From Aplysia californica (taxonomy: Eukaryota; Mollusca; Gastropoda; Aplysiida; Aplysiidae), in NCBI RefSeq assembly GCF_000002075.1, contig NW_004797418.1:773691-837690 (forward strand): DNA of 64,000 nucleotides, written 5' to 3'. A program made the translations under genes and the position numbers. The notes beneath the pieces are model-generated. The model did no database searches and was not told the origin of the DNA. It was given only the letters and a program-made list of their open reading frames with translations. Positions 20,913 through 32,745 of this stretch are shown here, in pieces. Position 1 is the first letter of the stretch, and each line of letters opens with the position of its first letter.

Positions 20913-21078
20913 TATATATGGTTTATACTCAAAACTTCAGAAGAAAAGTTCAACTCAAACTTTTTGAAAAAGTTTTGGGGGTATAAGTAAAGTTGATAAC
21001 ATTCTTTTTTGGAATCAATCACTGAAAGTCTATACGTGATATGATTCATATTATATTTGCATTCGTTTTCTGTACCGT

Positions 21079-21378
21079 TTAACTCTTTTTCTCCGAGTGG
21101 GGTATACCCACTAAGCCAAGGCCCTTTTTTGGTACTAAATCTAAAAGTGACAAAAAACGTCACTAAATGAGTCAGTCATTAAATCAAAACTAGCAAACCT
21201 ATTGTGATAGTGTTATATCTAATGAATGAACTTCCAGTAAAAGAAACCTGTTTTCGGCACTTGCCGAAAAGTAATTAAATTTGATGTCGAAGTCATTGTA
21301 AAGGAATGTGCCCGAGCCACTGTCAGCAGCTCACCGGCACAGCAGTTCCGGCCGTGGCTTGCGGAGATAAAGAGTTAA
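21079..21378. mobile_element. MITE family D, copy 1, TTAA-flanked
   Basis: TTAACTCTTTTTCTCCG at the left mirrors CGGAGATAAAGAGTTAA at the right. This gives a 300-bp element with ~12-bp inverted ends and TTAA at both sides, as in piggyBac-mobilised MITEs. It contains a small hairpin (TTTTCGGCACTTGCCGAAAA). A second copy lies at 37525. Confidence 0.8.
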
Positions 21379-21630
21379 AAGTGTGGGCAAAGTCTGCCCA
21401 AAAGTAATTATAAGAGTTTAAATGATTTTGAACATAAAAGGTTATTGTGTGAGTGCATTTTAGATATGTATGAAAACCTGAAATGTGGAGATTGATGAAA
21501 CCTTTTGATCTAAAAAATTCTAGATGAAATCACTTCTCTACTTTTTGCTGGCACATTTCAGTTTATTAGGAAGGGTTGTATGTGGTGTGTGTATGTGTGG
21601 TTGACCTGCATGATGTGCTTCTGAAGAGTA

Positions 21631-21636
21631 AATAAA
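21631..21636 (+). terminator. Candidate poly(A) signal AATAAA
   Basis: AATAAA followed about 20-30 bp later by TGATGTTGTTTCTCTAG, a plausible GU/U-rich downstream element. It is the first clear canonical hexamer I noticed after the NPRL3 stop, but it lies 1.5 kb downstream beyond two MITEs. Confidence 0.3.
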
Positions 21637-21699
21637 ATACATGAAGTTCATGATGTTGTTTCTCTAGTCTTTATTATTCTCTTATGACATCTGATGCAG

Positions 21700-21768
21700 C
21701 TGACTGGTGTAGTGGTTAGGTGCTTTGTATTCACACACAGTAAAGGTGAGTTTGATTCTTGCATGGAG
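21700..21768 (+). repeat. tRNA-like fragment (SINE head)
   Basis: TGGTGTAGTGGTTAGGTGCT resembles a pol III A box and GAGTTTGATTCTTGC a degenerate B box, 40 bp apart. There is no acceptor stem, so this is a tRNA-derived SINE fragment rather than a tRNA gene. Confidence 0.5.
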
Positions 21769-22497
21769 ACTATTTCTATCGAGTTTCTCCGTCTTCCTGT
21801 TGGGATGTTGTATCTCTTTGGACCCGCATTGAAGCAGCCTGCATTCTTAATCAACTACATAATGCTGATGGGGGTATAAAACATCTGCAAGTATATGATG
21901 CAGTTGACTAAATGTGTGTGTGTGTGTGTGGAGAAAGGTCCCAGTTGTCGGCAAAGCTGTTTTTGAGCAACAGGGTTAAAAGGCTAAAGAGTCGTACTGG
22001 TAAAAAATTTAGTTCCATCAGAAAACGCATTTTTAATCATTTATTAATCATATTGAAAGGATTCTTTCTAAATATGTTTTAATTAGTTATTTTTGCAGCA
22101 TGTTAAAAATGTGCTAGAAATGGGTTTTTCTCCATCCAAACTTTGTTTTTGCGCCCTGTGATACAAAATGTGGCATATCATTTAAAAGTACTCAAGATAT
22201 TTGAAATTTTTGAAAATCAGCGTGTTCAGCATTGAATTTGGTACAAGAATTAAGAATGTGCCTTTATTTCAATATCCAAAATTTTCGACAACTTGGACTT
22301 TTCTCCAGGCACACATACAAATGTTACAGATTGTTCTTAATGCCATTTTCAACAGTGTGGGGATATTTTAAAAGTTGGACTGCTGAATTAAATCTGAAAT
22401 GATTGAGCTACGTAGGAGGTGAGCCTGAAAAAATTTCCAAGCAAGTTAATAAAATAAGTAGGCGACCAGTGGGGGTTTAGAACCAGGGTAACATAGA

Positions 22498-22566
22498 TTG
22501 TAAAGTGCATAGAGCTTGCTGTTGAGTGGGAATTTGCACTATACAAAGCTATCTATTATTATTCAT
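22498..22566 (+). repeat. Retroelement 3' hairpin tail with ATT repeat, copy 1
   Basis: TTGTAAAGTGCATAGAGC...TTTGCACTATACAAA followed by CTATTATTATT. Arms AGTGCA/TGCACT form the stem. The layout (hairpin, then ATT run) matches a common 3' end of invertebrate LINE/SINE families. Related copies lie at 24442 and 34612. Confidence 0.65.
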
Positions 22567-23889
22567 CGGCAACTTAGATCAGCATGATACCTTCTGAGCC
22601 AACATATGCTGTCAAATGATAGAGTAGCTTTGAATTAAGTGTGAGAAGTATTGTTGAAATTGTCTAAGATTACTACCCATCATCTTAGACAGGTGGCTGT
22701 CTTATGTAGGACTGATCAAAGTGAAGAAAAACCATTCTCTCTGAATTACCAATGGAGATGGTTGCAGGCTTAGGACTAGGCCCTTTAAAATGTTACTGAC
22801 TGGTCAACTTGGGTAAACTGTGGGAGGGACTAGACACCTTACCTTCACATGCAGGTCAGCGATTGGTCCATTCATCATAGAACGACAACAATAACGGCAG
22901 ATGAATGTATTATTACAGCTTGTCCACAACGTTGACCTGACCTGAAGGTGTCATCTTTGGCTCAGACGTTAATGTATAATGATCCTTCAGTGCTCATAGT
23001 CCCCACCAGCTGATTTTCATACTGCCATACTCAGGCCAGTCCATGTCTTGATGTTGTCCGTTCATGTTGCTCTTTGTTCACCCCTAGCCCTCTGGTTTCA
23101 CATCTTGCCTTCAAGTTCAAGCACTTCCTTTCATAATGGTCTGGAGGCGAATTTTGTTTAACATGACCAAACTTTTGTATATTTCTACTTTTCTTAATGT
23201 TAAGCAGTTTGTCGAGTGGAGAATCTGACACACCTCACTGTAAGTCTTTTTTTTACTTTCCAGCTAATTCTGGCCTTTCTGAGTTAAAACCACATCATAA
23301 ACGCAACTATAAAATATTTTTTTTCTTTTTTTGTTAAAAGTCCAGGTTTCGGAGCCATATAGGAATAGGGGGAAGATGTAGCAACACTCCACCATTTTCT
23401 TTCTTTAAGTTTATTAAGGTAGAGATAAATGCCTGGATGAAAATATATGTTTGTGAATTTTGTTGGATCTTGCTGTTGCATTTGCCATTCTTATATTTCT
23501 GTTTTTTTATCTGCCATGGTCAGTGATTGTTGTCCCGAGATGTTTGAATTAATGAACGTGTGTAGGCTAATTCTTTCCCCATCTATGATGATGTCTGTTG
23601 TCCACTGCGTTATCGGCTGGTAAATAATTTATGGCAGCAAGCTGGGTGATGACAGATTGGTGGGGCCATCTTGGACTGGTTTTAAGGTTGTTGGTTGATA
23701 AATGGCCGTGGTCACATTTGACAGGCAATCGTTATGGCAGAGCCATTGTATTAGAAAAAAAACACAAGGGAGAAATGGAAAATGGCAATTTGTACCAGGC
23801 CTGTCTTGCACAGGTGGTCGTCTAGGTAGATTTGGCTGTACAGGTATTTCCTCCTCCTTTCTTTTTCGCACTAAATCCAAGCGTTTGTT

Positions 23890-24276
23890 TTAGTAAGGTT
23901 TTACTGCGCTCGCAACTGCATAAGGTCATATGAGCGCCAAGGGGTGGATGTCAAAAGAGAAGTCCAAACAGGGAATCAAGCTAACTCTGCTCACCTCTCT
24001 AGCCTCAACAGCACAAAGTCTGCTTCGACTATCAAGGCAACCCGAAATAGCAGTTCACAAGAGAGTGACAAACATTCAAAAGTAGAGGAAAAATGACAGT
24101 AAGGATGAGGAAAGAAAAAGCACCAGTTCCCCATATGTTGTTCCGGCACAGTATGAGCATGACATTGATAAATCAGCCCATTTACAATTCTACAGCGCAT
24201 AAGAACATGTCAATGTCCCCCCTTTGGAGATGGCCTGAAGACACTTTAGCCAGTATCACTGCCCTCGGGGGGCGGC
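23890..24276 (-). repeat. SINE-like family A copy 1
   Basis: Starts on the plus strand with TTTTAGTAAGGTTTTACTGC and the hairpin GCGCTCGCAACT...AAGGTCATATGAGCGCC, runs through CTCTGCTCACCTCTCTAGC and AACAGCACAAAGTC, and ends near CACTGCCCTCGGGGGGCGG. Sense is the minus strand, judged from the T-rich 5' side of copy 2. About 390 bp. Confidence 0.75.
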
Positions 24277-24441
24277 AATCCAAGCATGAATTGATACCCA
24301 GCAATTGACAGCGCAAGGTCTTGTCAGTATGTTAGTGTTTTAGTTTTAGTGCCTGTAAAATGGCAGTTTACACTATGCTTCCCAGGAAGTTGAGGTCGTT
24401 TCCAAATGCTATCACAACAGGTCTGCCAGGATAATATTAAA

Positions 24442-24489
24442 GGTTGAAAAGTGTACAGAGCCTGCTCTTGAGAGGGATATTATTATTAT
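24442..24489 (+). repeat. Retroelement 3' hairpin tail, copy 2 (partial)
   Basis: GAAAAGTGTACAGAGCCTGC TCTTGAGAGGGATATTATTATT is a diverged, shortened match to the tails at 22498 and 34612, ending in an ATT run. Confidence 0.45.
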
Positions 24490-24647
24490 GTTCCTATGAA
24501 TTTGGGGTCTAAGTGCAAATTCAATTTTAGAAAGTCTGGAAATTGTACATGATATTTTGTAACCCTTCCCTACAGCACAACATTCTCCATAAAACTGTCT
24601 CAACTTTCAGAATGTTCATATCAATCAACATAACAAATGACCCCAGG

Positions 24648-24790
24648 GGCTCTGGTGTGGTTTGCTCCTTCTTTCCTGTTACTATTAAACATCTGTTATC
24701 CTTATCACTCCTTCTTTGTGCTTGTTCTCTCCAGTAACACTTGCATAACCTAATTGCGTTGCAAGTGCCATAAAAACTAACTAAAACTCA
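24648..24790 (+). repeat. SINE-like family B copy 3
   Basis: GGCTCTGGTGTGGTTTGCTC, T-rich middle, then ACTTGCATAACC...GTTGCAAGTGCCATAAAAAC and TAACTAAAACTC tail. The hairpin arms ACTTGC/GCAAGT are perfect. Confidence 0.75.
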
Positions 24791-25094
24791 AACACACTTA
24801 TACACACACACACTGGGGCCAACCTTACTGAAAATAACAGAAAAGAACAACAAAAAGGAGCATTGACATAGTTTATTGACTTAATTATAAATACACTTTA
24901 TATCACATAATAATAAACATTTGACAATAATATGGTAGCAATAGTTTTGCAGTAACATGTTATGATAGGATCGTTATAAATAACGGAAATACAGTTAGAA
25001 AATGATAGAAATAAAGAAACTAAGAAGGACATCATTCTTAAACGTGCATGGTCCACAATAGTACATGAGAATTCTTAGTAATCTCTGCAAATTA

Positions 25095-25271
25095 CAGTGG
25101 AGTCCGTTAAAACCAAAATCTCAGGGACAGCCAGATTTTCTTCACAGTTCAGCACAATTTTTGATTTAGAAAGGTTGCTCAAATGGACGAGAATAAATTA
25201 GAGATTTTATTTTCTTCGGTTTACTGCACTCTTTTCGGATTAACCATGTTCATTTTAGGAGGACTCCACTG
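25095..25271. mobile_element. Pogo/Tigger-like MITE, 177 bp
   Basis: CAGTGGAGTCC at the left and GGACTCCACTG at the right, perfect 11-bp inverted ends, each flanked by TA. No coding capacity. A related single end (CAGTGGAGTCTGCTTAAACT) stands at 30459. Confidence 0.85.
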
Positions 25272-26371
25272 TACTCCAATACCACATTTCAACCGTTTTA
25301 CCAATCCTCAGCAATGCTGAACTTGCAGCTCGTCAAAGAAGATAATATTGCAGGATTCCTCCTAAAAATAGGCAGGCCAAACATATCTATCAAGCGTTCT
25401 AAATTGTCACTTGAATGTCCTTGACTTGAGTTTGTACGGATTTCTTTTCCCAGCTATAAAAAAACATATTTATTTTAAAACAGAAAAACAAAATCTTTTT
25501 AAAGGAAAATCCGTTTGAAGTAGAACACTTGGATAATTAGAAGGGCTGATTTAAAGGTGGTTTTTCTACAAGAGAAGTATGGCACACTATGTCAATATAA
25601 ACTTTAGATCTAAACAAGAAGATGACTTACGAAAAAGCAAAAAGCCTAGAATTGGCTAGGATGACTTCAAACGAAATAGCAAAATACCCAGAATATACTA
25701 AAGACTGCGAAATGGTCAAGATATCCAAAATGACTCTGGGAACTTTGTGGAAATAGGTATTCTTGTGCCCCTCACCTAGAACCAGTCAAAAACATGATAT
25801 AACACAAGAATAAGAGGTCTGAGACGAGCAGTGAACTCGTAACGTTCATCTTTGTGTTTCCCGAAATAAAGCTTTGTGGGGACTCCAGGACACTTTCTGC
25901 CTTCCCAGAGAGAGTTGGATCTAGGAGATCAGCAGAAAGAGTAATAAATGGTGGGAGAAACCACACTGAGCGAAAGCGTATCTATTAAGAGTCTGTAGTC
26001 CCCTCTTAACATGGTTTCACTAGAGTTTCTATGACAAAACAATTACAACAAAGGCGCCAAATGAATTTTTTTTTTTCCTTTAAGAGCAAGTGTGACACAA
26101 GTCAAGTCCAAAATATCATGCCAGCCGAGCAGAGCCAGAAAAAACTGCCACTTTCAAAGAAAACATGCGAAGTAAAGTTCCTTCACAGTGTGCTCAGGAC
26201 CCATAGATTTAGACCCCAGCTCATCCAGTCTGCTATCAGAATCAAAATGTATAACAAACTTCACACATATTCAGAATATGAAAATCCATGCCCTGGACAT
26301 CGATAAACATGCCGTCAGTTCAGATCACATGTTTGAACACATTTTGGCTTTCAATTTAGAGGCTTCAAATA

Positions 26372-27172
26372 CAGTCCATGCCGGCTTTGAGCACGGTCAT
26401 CGGGAGAAAGCCTAAGCGTGCTTAATGCCGAGCGGGCTTGAGTGCCATGTAGACATAATCCAGAGATTTTCAGGTAGAAAATTTCCAGTGCTATTTCCCT
26501 TTGTAAGTAGGCCTATAGCGGTCCCGCAAAAGTATACACTGTTATTTTTACCCGCCAAGGTAGTTTTTGTTTGCTTGTTAGTTTTTGTTTTGTGGTCGAA
26601 TGGGAAATGAAGACAATTTAGACGGCCAGTCATGATACAGCACACTAGGCCTACACACGGTCTGTGTGTTAATACTGCCCGCTGTGCCACATTCATGCCA
26701 CCGCCCTCATCCCACCTCGAGCGTGATACACAATCAGGATTAATGGATAGCGAGGGTCAAAGGTGAAATCGCATCCAGCCTCCCTTTCTCGTCTCCCCAA
26801 CTCTCTTTTGTATTTTTTGTTGTTGTCTCTGTGTAGCTTTGCCCTAGTCTAGATCCTATGTCCACGCGTGTGGCTGTGTGCATCTCTCTGCCTTCCTCTC
26901 TGCGCGTGTGTGTGTGTGTGTGTGTGTGTGTTTGTCCATCACTTGCGTTCTTTGTGTTTCTCTTAGCACACTCCACTGCTGTGGTGTACTGTTCGAACTT
27001 CGATGGGTCATCATGAAAGTATTGACTGCCTTGTAAATGAAGTGTGCCTGAAGCCGAAGTTACTGTGCTTAAAGGCGTGTAATTTATACAGCAAAAATTC
27101 GGTAAGAGCCGTTAAGCGTGCTTGAGTCCAAAACATGCTTTACGCCGGCGTGCTTAAAGCCGGCATGGACTG
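26372..27172. mobile_element. Non-autonomous TA-flanked transposon, 801 bp
   Basis: The left end CAGTCCATGCCGGCTTTGAG repeats inverted at the right (CTTAAAGCCGGCATGGACTG); 23 of 24 terminal bases match and TA flanks both sides. Subterminal AAGCGTGCTT motifs recur at both ends. The ends are of pogo/Tigger style. The interior has no transposase and carries a 30-bp GT microsatellite at 26903-26932. Confidence 0.85.
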
Positions 27173-27174
27173 TA

Positions 27175-29036
27175 CCACCAATGAAACCATCAGATCTATC
27201 ACCACTATCATCATCATCATATACCCCATGACATCACCCTCCCTTAAACTTCAAAGGCTTGTCGAGATATTTTGAAAAAGAGAAACACATTGATACTACT
27301 AGGACAGGCATTCAGTTCTGAGGCAAAGATAAACAAAAGCAAGCAATCACAGCAGATAGACAGAAGGAACAGAGGGATATTAAAGAAGCAGTCCCTACTC
27401 TAAGCACCCTCCAACCACACTTTCCTCCCATGGCAAAGACAATCCTTGGGCTTCACAAGTCTAGAGGTCAGGAGAAATGTGTTTGAGATAAGGCAAATTT
27501 TTAGGGATGACAATAACCTCTTCCTTCCGCCTTCTTGCTTTTCACAAAGAAAGATGTCAATGTCACCAACACAATGGGAACATAGAGCCTCCGTTTTTTC
27601 TACCACATCTTACCGATCATATCACTGGAAAAATAATAACATCTGTACTGCTGTTACATGTTACAGCTGTATCAAAAGAAGTCACGCGTTTCATTTTCCC
27701 AGACAGTAGAGTACATGAAAATGCAATAGTCTCTCCAACACTAACCACTGCTTCACAGGTAAGTACCCTACCTACTTGAAGCAATTATGAAACAAACATG
27801 ATAAGTGATGATAAGTCTAACTTTAAAAAACAGACTCACAGCACTTGGTTTCTATTCTCTGATTCTGAGGAAAAAATGCAAAATCCGTACAATGCATTGA
27901 CAGTGAATACATACTGTCATCAACAACATAAAAGTGATGACAGAAGCTGATAAAATCAATTCACAACCTTCTCCCACACTCTGTGTCTCATCTCAGTGGG
28001 AAAAGGGATGAATTTCCCAGTTCCCAGTAACAGACGGATCTTCCTTCGGCATACTATTTGTCCAGCAGGTCTCAAGATTACTGAATTATTCATCACAGTT
28101 ACCTCATGCATGTCCCACACACACTAGCTAACCACAGCACAGTCATTGAATGACTGAGTAGAAAAAGTAACTGCACTAAATAGCATTCACAAACTATGTT
28201 CTAACATAGACATACACACACATACACAAACACATAAAGTGTGCACATGGAATGAAGTTAATACCCTTACTTCCAAATAAACAAAATTACATACTGAATG
28301 AAATTAAAGCTCATAAAAATCCATGCAAACACATTCTATGAAAAAAAAGGAGAAATTCACTGTTCATCTGCTATAATTCCAACAAAATCATTCGCATTAC
28401 AATAGCTCCATCATCCAATATTCCTCCCCGTGCCATCTTCTCAAAGAAACAAATAACTCTAATTCAACTAATTACACACAGAATGAGATTTGTCCTTAAT
28501 CATACTTTATCCCTCAGATCAAACAAAACTAAAAACTTACACAGAAAGAATTTTTCTGTTCTAGCATCCTCACATAAACAAATTTACACTCACCCGATGA
28601 AACTGAAATGTATGCTCCATTTTCTCAAGGCAAGAAATGGTCATCATATTCACTGGAACAGAAGTACTAGACGCTGTTATATCACTACTGTTTCCCATTC
28701 AACACACTTGTTGAAAGGCTGTCAGTTTCCATTTAAAAGGAAATGACAGTTTATACTAAATCTCCACGGAAAAATTTGTCACACATAAAGTTGCATTTCA
28801 CATTGTCACATTCCTGGCTCTCTTTCTCCCAGATACTTTTAAGAAGTCTGCTTGACAACTATATAGCATTTTCTTTTGCGCCAATCAACTACATTCCATA
28901 AAATTGGATAAATATCGATTTCTTAATTGACAGGTCACAAATAATGAGCTTCCTTATTGAAATGTATTTTGGTTTTATGCTACTCTCGACATCATGAAGT
29001 CACTTACAAGCGGTATAAGGGACAACAACGACGCTG
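27175..29036. other. AT-rich intergenic stretch, nothing recognised
   Basis: No coding frame with family resemblance, no repeat copy recognised. Short open frames here are random in AT-rich sequence. Confidence 0.5.
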
Positions 29037-29049
29037 ACAAAAGAATATG

Positions 29050-29228
29050 TTTCAGTATAAGTTTTACAGCACTTGCAAGACAAATAGGCCATAGGAGTAA
29101 CCAATATTGGAGGTAGTGCAAGAGTGTAACCTGCAAAAAAAATAAAGGAGGAGGAGAAATAAGGACGGTAGGTATATGATAAGAAAGAAGGAGGAAACCA
29201 TACCAGTGCACATGCCAACCACTCACAA
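29050..29228 (-). repeat. SINE-like family B copy (minus)
   Basis: Plus-strand TTTTACAGCACTTGCAAGAC, GGAGGAGAAATAAGGACGG and CCATACCAGTGCACATGCCA then ACCACTCAC is the inverse of the family B unit. Confidence 0.7.
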
Positions 29229-29509
29229 CAGAGGATGAGTTGGAGCAGAATGGTTGTTTATTGTCACCCTTGCGATAAGACTGGCTTAGCCCAGTGATTT
29301 CATCAAGCAGCCACCTGGTGGTCAGCTAAATAACTAACATTATATTGGGTGCATTTCAAATCAAAATTACGACTTCTTCGAGCAAGCATACGATAATATG
29401 AATATTTCGCTATCAAATTGTCAAATAAGAATGTTAAAATTATTTTGTGGGTAAGCTGGTATTATCCCAAGGGTGACTGCGATAAAAAGACCTCTCCACA
29501 AAGGAACTG

Positions 29510-29575
29510 AACCCATGTCCAGCATGAGATGGCAAAGAGCGTAACTGTTACATCACAGATGCTGGTACACCTGAA
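29510..29575 (-). repeat. Degenerate tRNA-like fragment
   Basis: On the minus strand GATGTAACAGTTACGCTC and, 20 bp on, GACATGGGTTCAGTTCC resemble A and B boxes. No cloverleaf closes. Probably a SINE head remnant. Confidence 0.3.
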
Positions 29576-29756
29576 GTGAAAGTGAAAATGAATGACTTCC
29601 ATGTATAAGGATTCATTAAGAAATCTAGTGAAACATTACACAGTCAGAACTCCCATCAGCCACCTACTACATCCAGACGAGAAATGAAGAGACACACTAA
29701 GAGAAACATTTCAAAACTAGATCTAGCAGTATGCAGTTCAGAGCATTCACTTTGCT

Positions 29757-29940
29757 TTTGTTTCAGTAAGAGTTTTACGACTTGAAACACACATAGGTCA
29801 TCTTAGTGTCAAAGATAAGAATTGTTAACAGTAAGCAACATACAACAAAGAAAAGAAGGAGAGAAAAGGACGATGAATGTTTGACAGAAAAAAAAAGGAG
29901 CAAACTACAACAGAGCACCTGCCAACCACTCACTGAACTT
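29757..29940 (-). repeat. SINE-like family B copy (minus)
   Basis: TTTCAGTAAGAGTTTTACGA at the left, GAAAAGAAGGAGAGAAAAGG in the middle, CAGAGCACCTGCCAACCACT at the right: the whole family B unit inverted. Confidence 0.75.
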
Positions 29941-30177
29941 CTTCTTCGGTCACCTTAAAAAAGCGTTGCAGTTTTCATAATCTTGTTCATATTTTAAGGA
30001 CTATGGGAAGAAACAAGGGTATTACTATTACATCATATCTGTCGACAAGACACTAAATCGCCGTGGACACTAGTAGTACTGGTATTTTATGTGGGAGTCT
30101 ATGCTGCTGGGAAAGGGAAAACAAGATGAACAGGAATATACAGAGGAATGAAGCCACTTCCACAGCTATGACAGAGA

Positions 30178-30237
30178 GTGTGTGTGGGTGTGGGTGAGTG
30201 AGAGAGAGAGAGAGAGAGGGGGGGGGGGGGGGGAGGA
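30178..30237. repeat. GT/GA microsatellite with poly-G run
   Basis: Short GTGTGG units, then (GA)n, then about 18 G, ending at 30236. The purine tract generates spurious Ser/Leu-Pro frames on the minus strand. Confidence 0.9.
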
Positions 30238-30458
30238 GCACAGGACAGATGACAACTTTGCCTTGACTTCAAGGAATGCATGTTTCAGGAATGTACATCT
30301 GTAACTTCAGCTTGCACAAAGTGGGAACCTGTGTATGAGCTTTGGTGAGGGACAGACTGTAACATCAACTGCTACTGTCCTTTTCCTCATTTTTAAAAAA
30401 AGTATGAAACATTTTCAAAAGCTAAGAAGCACAATCAAGCGATTCAGATAAAGACATA

Positions 30459-30545
30459 CAGTGGAGTCTGCTTAAACTGAAATCTGCCTAACTGATGGGA
30501 TTTTCTTCTGTTTAGCCGCGTTTTTTGGTTTGGAGACATTTGTCT
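30459..30545 (+). mobile_element. Single pogo/Tigger-like left end
   Basis: TA then CAGTGGAGTCTGCTTAAACT and GAAATCTGCCTAACTG match the terminus of the MITE at 25095. No right end within the next 2 kb, so a truncated copy. The following stretch to 31900 shows nothing recognisable. Confidence 0.5.
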
Positions 30546-31904
30546 TACACTGCGTCAAAACTCCTACTGTTGAGCCTAAGTTCTACAAGCAGTAAGAACT
30601 GCTACTCAACAGCTAACCTAAACCATGATAGTGACAAAACCAACCCTACACTACAGAAAACAAGAGACCAAGCAGAGCACATGCCAACCACCTACATAAC
30701 CTTCAGCACCCTGGAGCCAGTGCTGCCTGGAAATCCAAAGAAAAAGTGCAAAATCACAAGGAACAGCAGAGACATGAAAAAAAAACACATGAAGAAAGGT
30801 TAGACAATGGGCATAATGAATAAGAGAATACACCCTCCATTGATCATCGATATTCACAGGGATACCTGAAATTTACAAAGGTGAATCTGCCCAAAAAAAC
30901 AACAACAACAACAACCCCCCAGATAATAAGACACAACAGACACGGGTAAAACAAGTCAAATAATTAGAATAACTTTTTATGGTGAGAATAACCAGGATAT
31001 AACAGAAAAAAAAAGAAAAAAGAAGCATCCCTGATATTTGTGCTGTACTCTATAATATATCATATAAAATACTACACAATGTCACACCAACCAAACAGCC
31101 CAAGCAGACGAGAGATTGTGATAAGTTTCAACATCAAACTAACATCATCATGTTGTAATAGGATTCTCACAGACTCACAGGAGAATACACACAACATGTA
31201 TGCTCACAATACTGCAAACACATAGCTTCTCCCCTCTCAACTGCCAGAATTCTAGTCTTCACAAAAAATAGAATTAGTTCTTAGAATGACCAGATAGGGA
31301 GCCTATCTGCATCCATATCTTAAATGTTCACCAAGCATGAAAACGTTCCAACATCTGGAGATGCTCATAGCAACTTCTGAACTATCACATGGAACTCAAC
31401 AATAAAACAAGACATTTCTGTACATCCCTGTCAAATGAGACTTTTTAGGCTTCTGGGGCAGCACCTTTAGGAAAGACTCGCAGATGGGATGAATCCAAAA
31501 CAGACCAGGTATAAAAAAGACCGCCCCACAAAAAAAAAATCAACACCATTTGGAACTAAAACTTCCTCCCTCCAAATTCAGAAAAAGTAATAACAACCCT
31601 GTGTGTATGAATAACACTAAGGCTTCATTGAAACCTCTCAAAATCAAAGCCACACACCTTTGCTGCAACATCCAGTAAAATGAAATGCTAGCACTTTTCA
31701 CACAACCATCATGATGAACTCCTCTAACACCATAAGCTAATCACTCTCCTTGTGTCGAATACATTTGTCAATCCCTGACATGTTTGATTTATCACTGCTT
31801 GACTGCAAGAGAATTTTATTGCCTTTTTCACACAATAAAACGGCTTCAAAATTTGTTCAAGCCCATAAGTGAAACCTATCAAGATAAAAAACTCTAGAGC
31901 CCAT

Positions 31905-32452
31905 TCGTGGGTGGTTGGCGGGTGATCTGGTGTGGTTTGCTTCTTCTTTCCTATGAAACATCTATCGTCCTTATCTCCCCTTCTTCATTTTTATGTCCGT
32001 TACTCTCTTGTAACACCTCTTTTTTTTATTTTTAGAAGAGGGTTTTACGGCGCTCGCAACTGTATAAGGTCATATGAGCGCCAAGGGATGGGTGTCAACA
32101 GAGAACTCTTTACAGGGAATCAGACTTACTCTGCTCACCTCTCTTGCTTCAACAGCACAAGGTCAGCTTCAACTATCAAGGCACCCCGGAAATAGCAGGT
32201 CAAACATACAAAAGAAGTAGAGGAAAATGACAATAGTAGGGATTAGAAAAGAAAAAGCAGCAGTTCCCTGTTGTAGATCAGGAACAATTCTATTGTGCTT
32301 GAACGAGAAATGTCCCCCCTTTGGGAATGGCCTAAAGAGACTACAGTCAGTGGCACCGCCCCGCGGGGTAGTAACACCTGTAATCTCCAGGTGCTCATTT
32401 TACCTTATATGCAGTTTCGAGTGCCATAAAACCTCTACTAAAACTAAAAAAC
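31905..32452 (+). repeat. SINE-like family B copy split by a family A insertion
   Basis: The B copy runs 31905-32018 and resumes at 32371-32452 (GTGCTCATTTTACC...GAGTGCCATAAAACC then TCTACTAAAACTAAAA). The interruption is the family A element at 32019-32370, bordered by the repeat GTAACACCT. Confidence 0.85.
32019..32370 (-). repeat. SINE-like family A copy 2, with 9-bp target duplication
   Basis: Flanked by GTAACACCT at 32010-32018 and 32371-32379. The plus-strand left side is CTTTTTTTTATTTTTAG, i.e. an A-rich 3' tail on the minus strand. Next comes the terminal hairpin (GGCGCTC 32049-32055 with GAGCGCC 32076-32082). A 9-bp duplication plus A-rich tail indicates retroposition, which sets the sense strand for the family. 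Confidence 0.88.
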
Positions 32453-32568
32453 TGAGCACATTCAATTTGGTAACAGTTTAATTAAAATACAGTCCAGCAC
32501 TTATGCAGTGAAATCAGTGGGATACGAAATCTTTTCATAATGTGCGAATTTCCGAATTTCGCTATATA

Positions 32569-32745
32569 CAGTATAACACGGATATCCCGAATTTGTTGGG
32601 ACCAGTCTCCATCGTTTGAAGGATCCGTAGTTTGAGGTATATCTTACAAAGATAAAAAAAAAAACAACAACAAAACGGGACCGCAGGCACAGTTCGACGG
32701 ATGCGCGTTTTAAGTCTTCTCGTTAGACCTATCCATGTTATACTG
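32569..32745. mobile_element. Pogo-like MITE, 177 bp
   Basis: TA|CAGTATAACACGGATA at the left and TATCCATGTTATACTG|TA at the right, an imperfect 16-bp inverted repeat. Non-coding. A further end-like sequence (TACAGTCCAGCACTTATGCA) just upstream at 32488 may belong to another copy. Confidence 0.8.

Noticed and set aside
26740-26976. Thr-His repeat ORF on the minus strand
   Set aside because: Generated by the GT microsatellite within the 801-bp element.
30525-30803. 92-codon plus-strand ORF
   Set aside because: Starts within a pogo-like end remnant; composition typical of AT-rich noncoding DNA.
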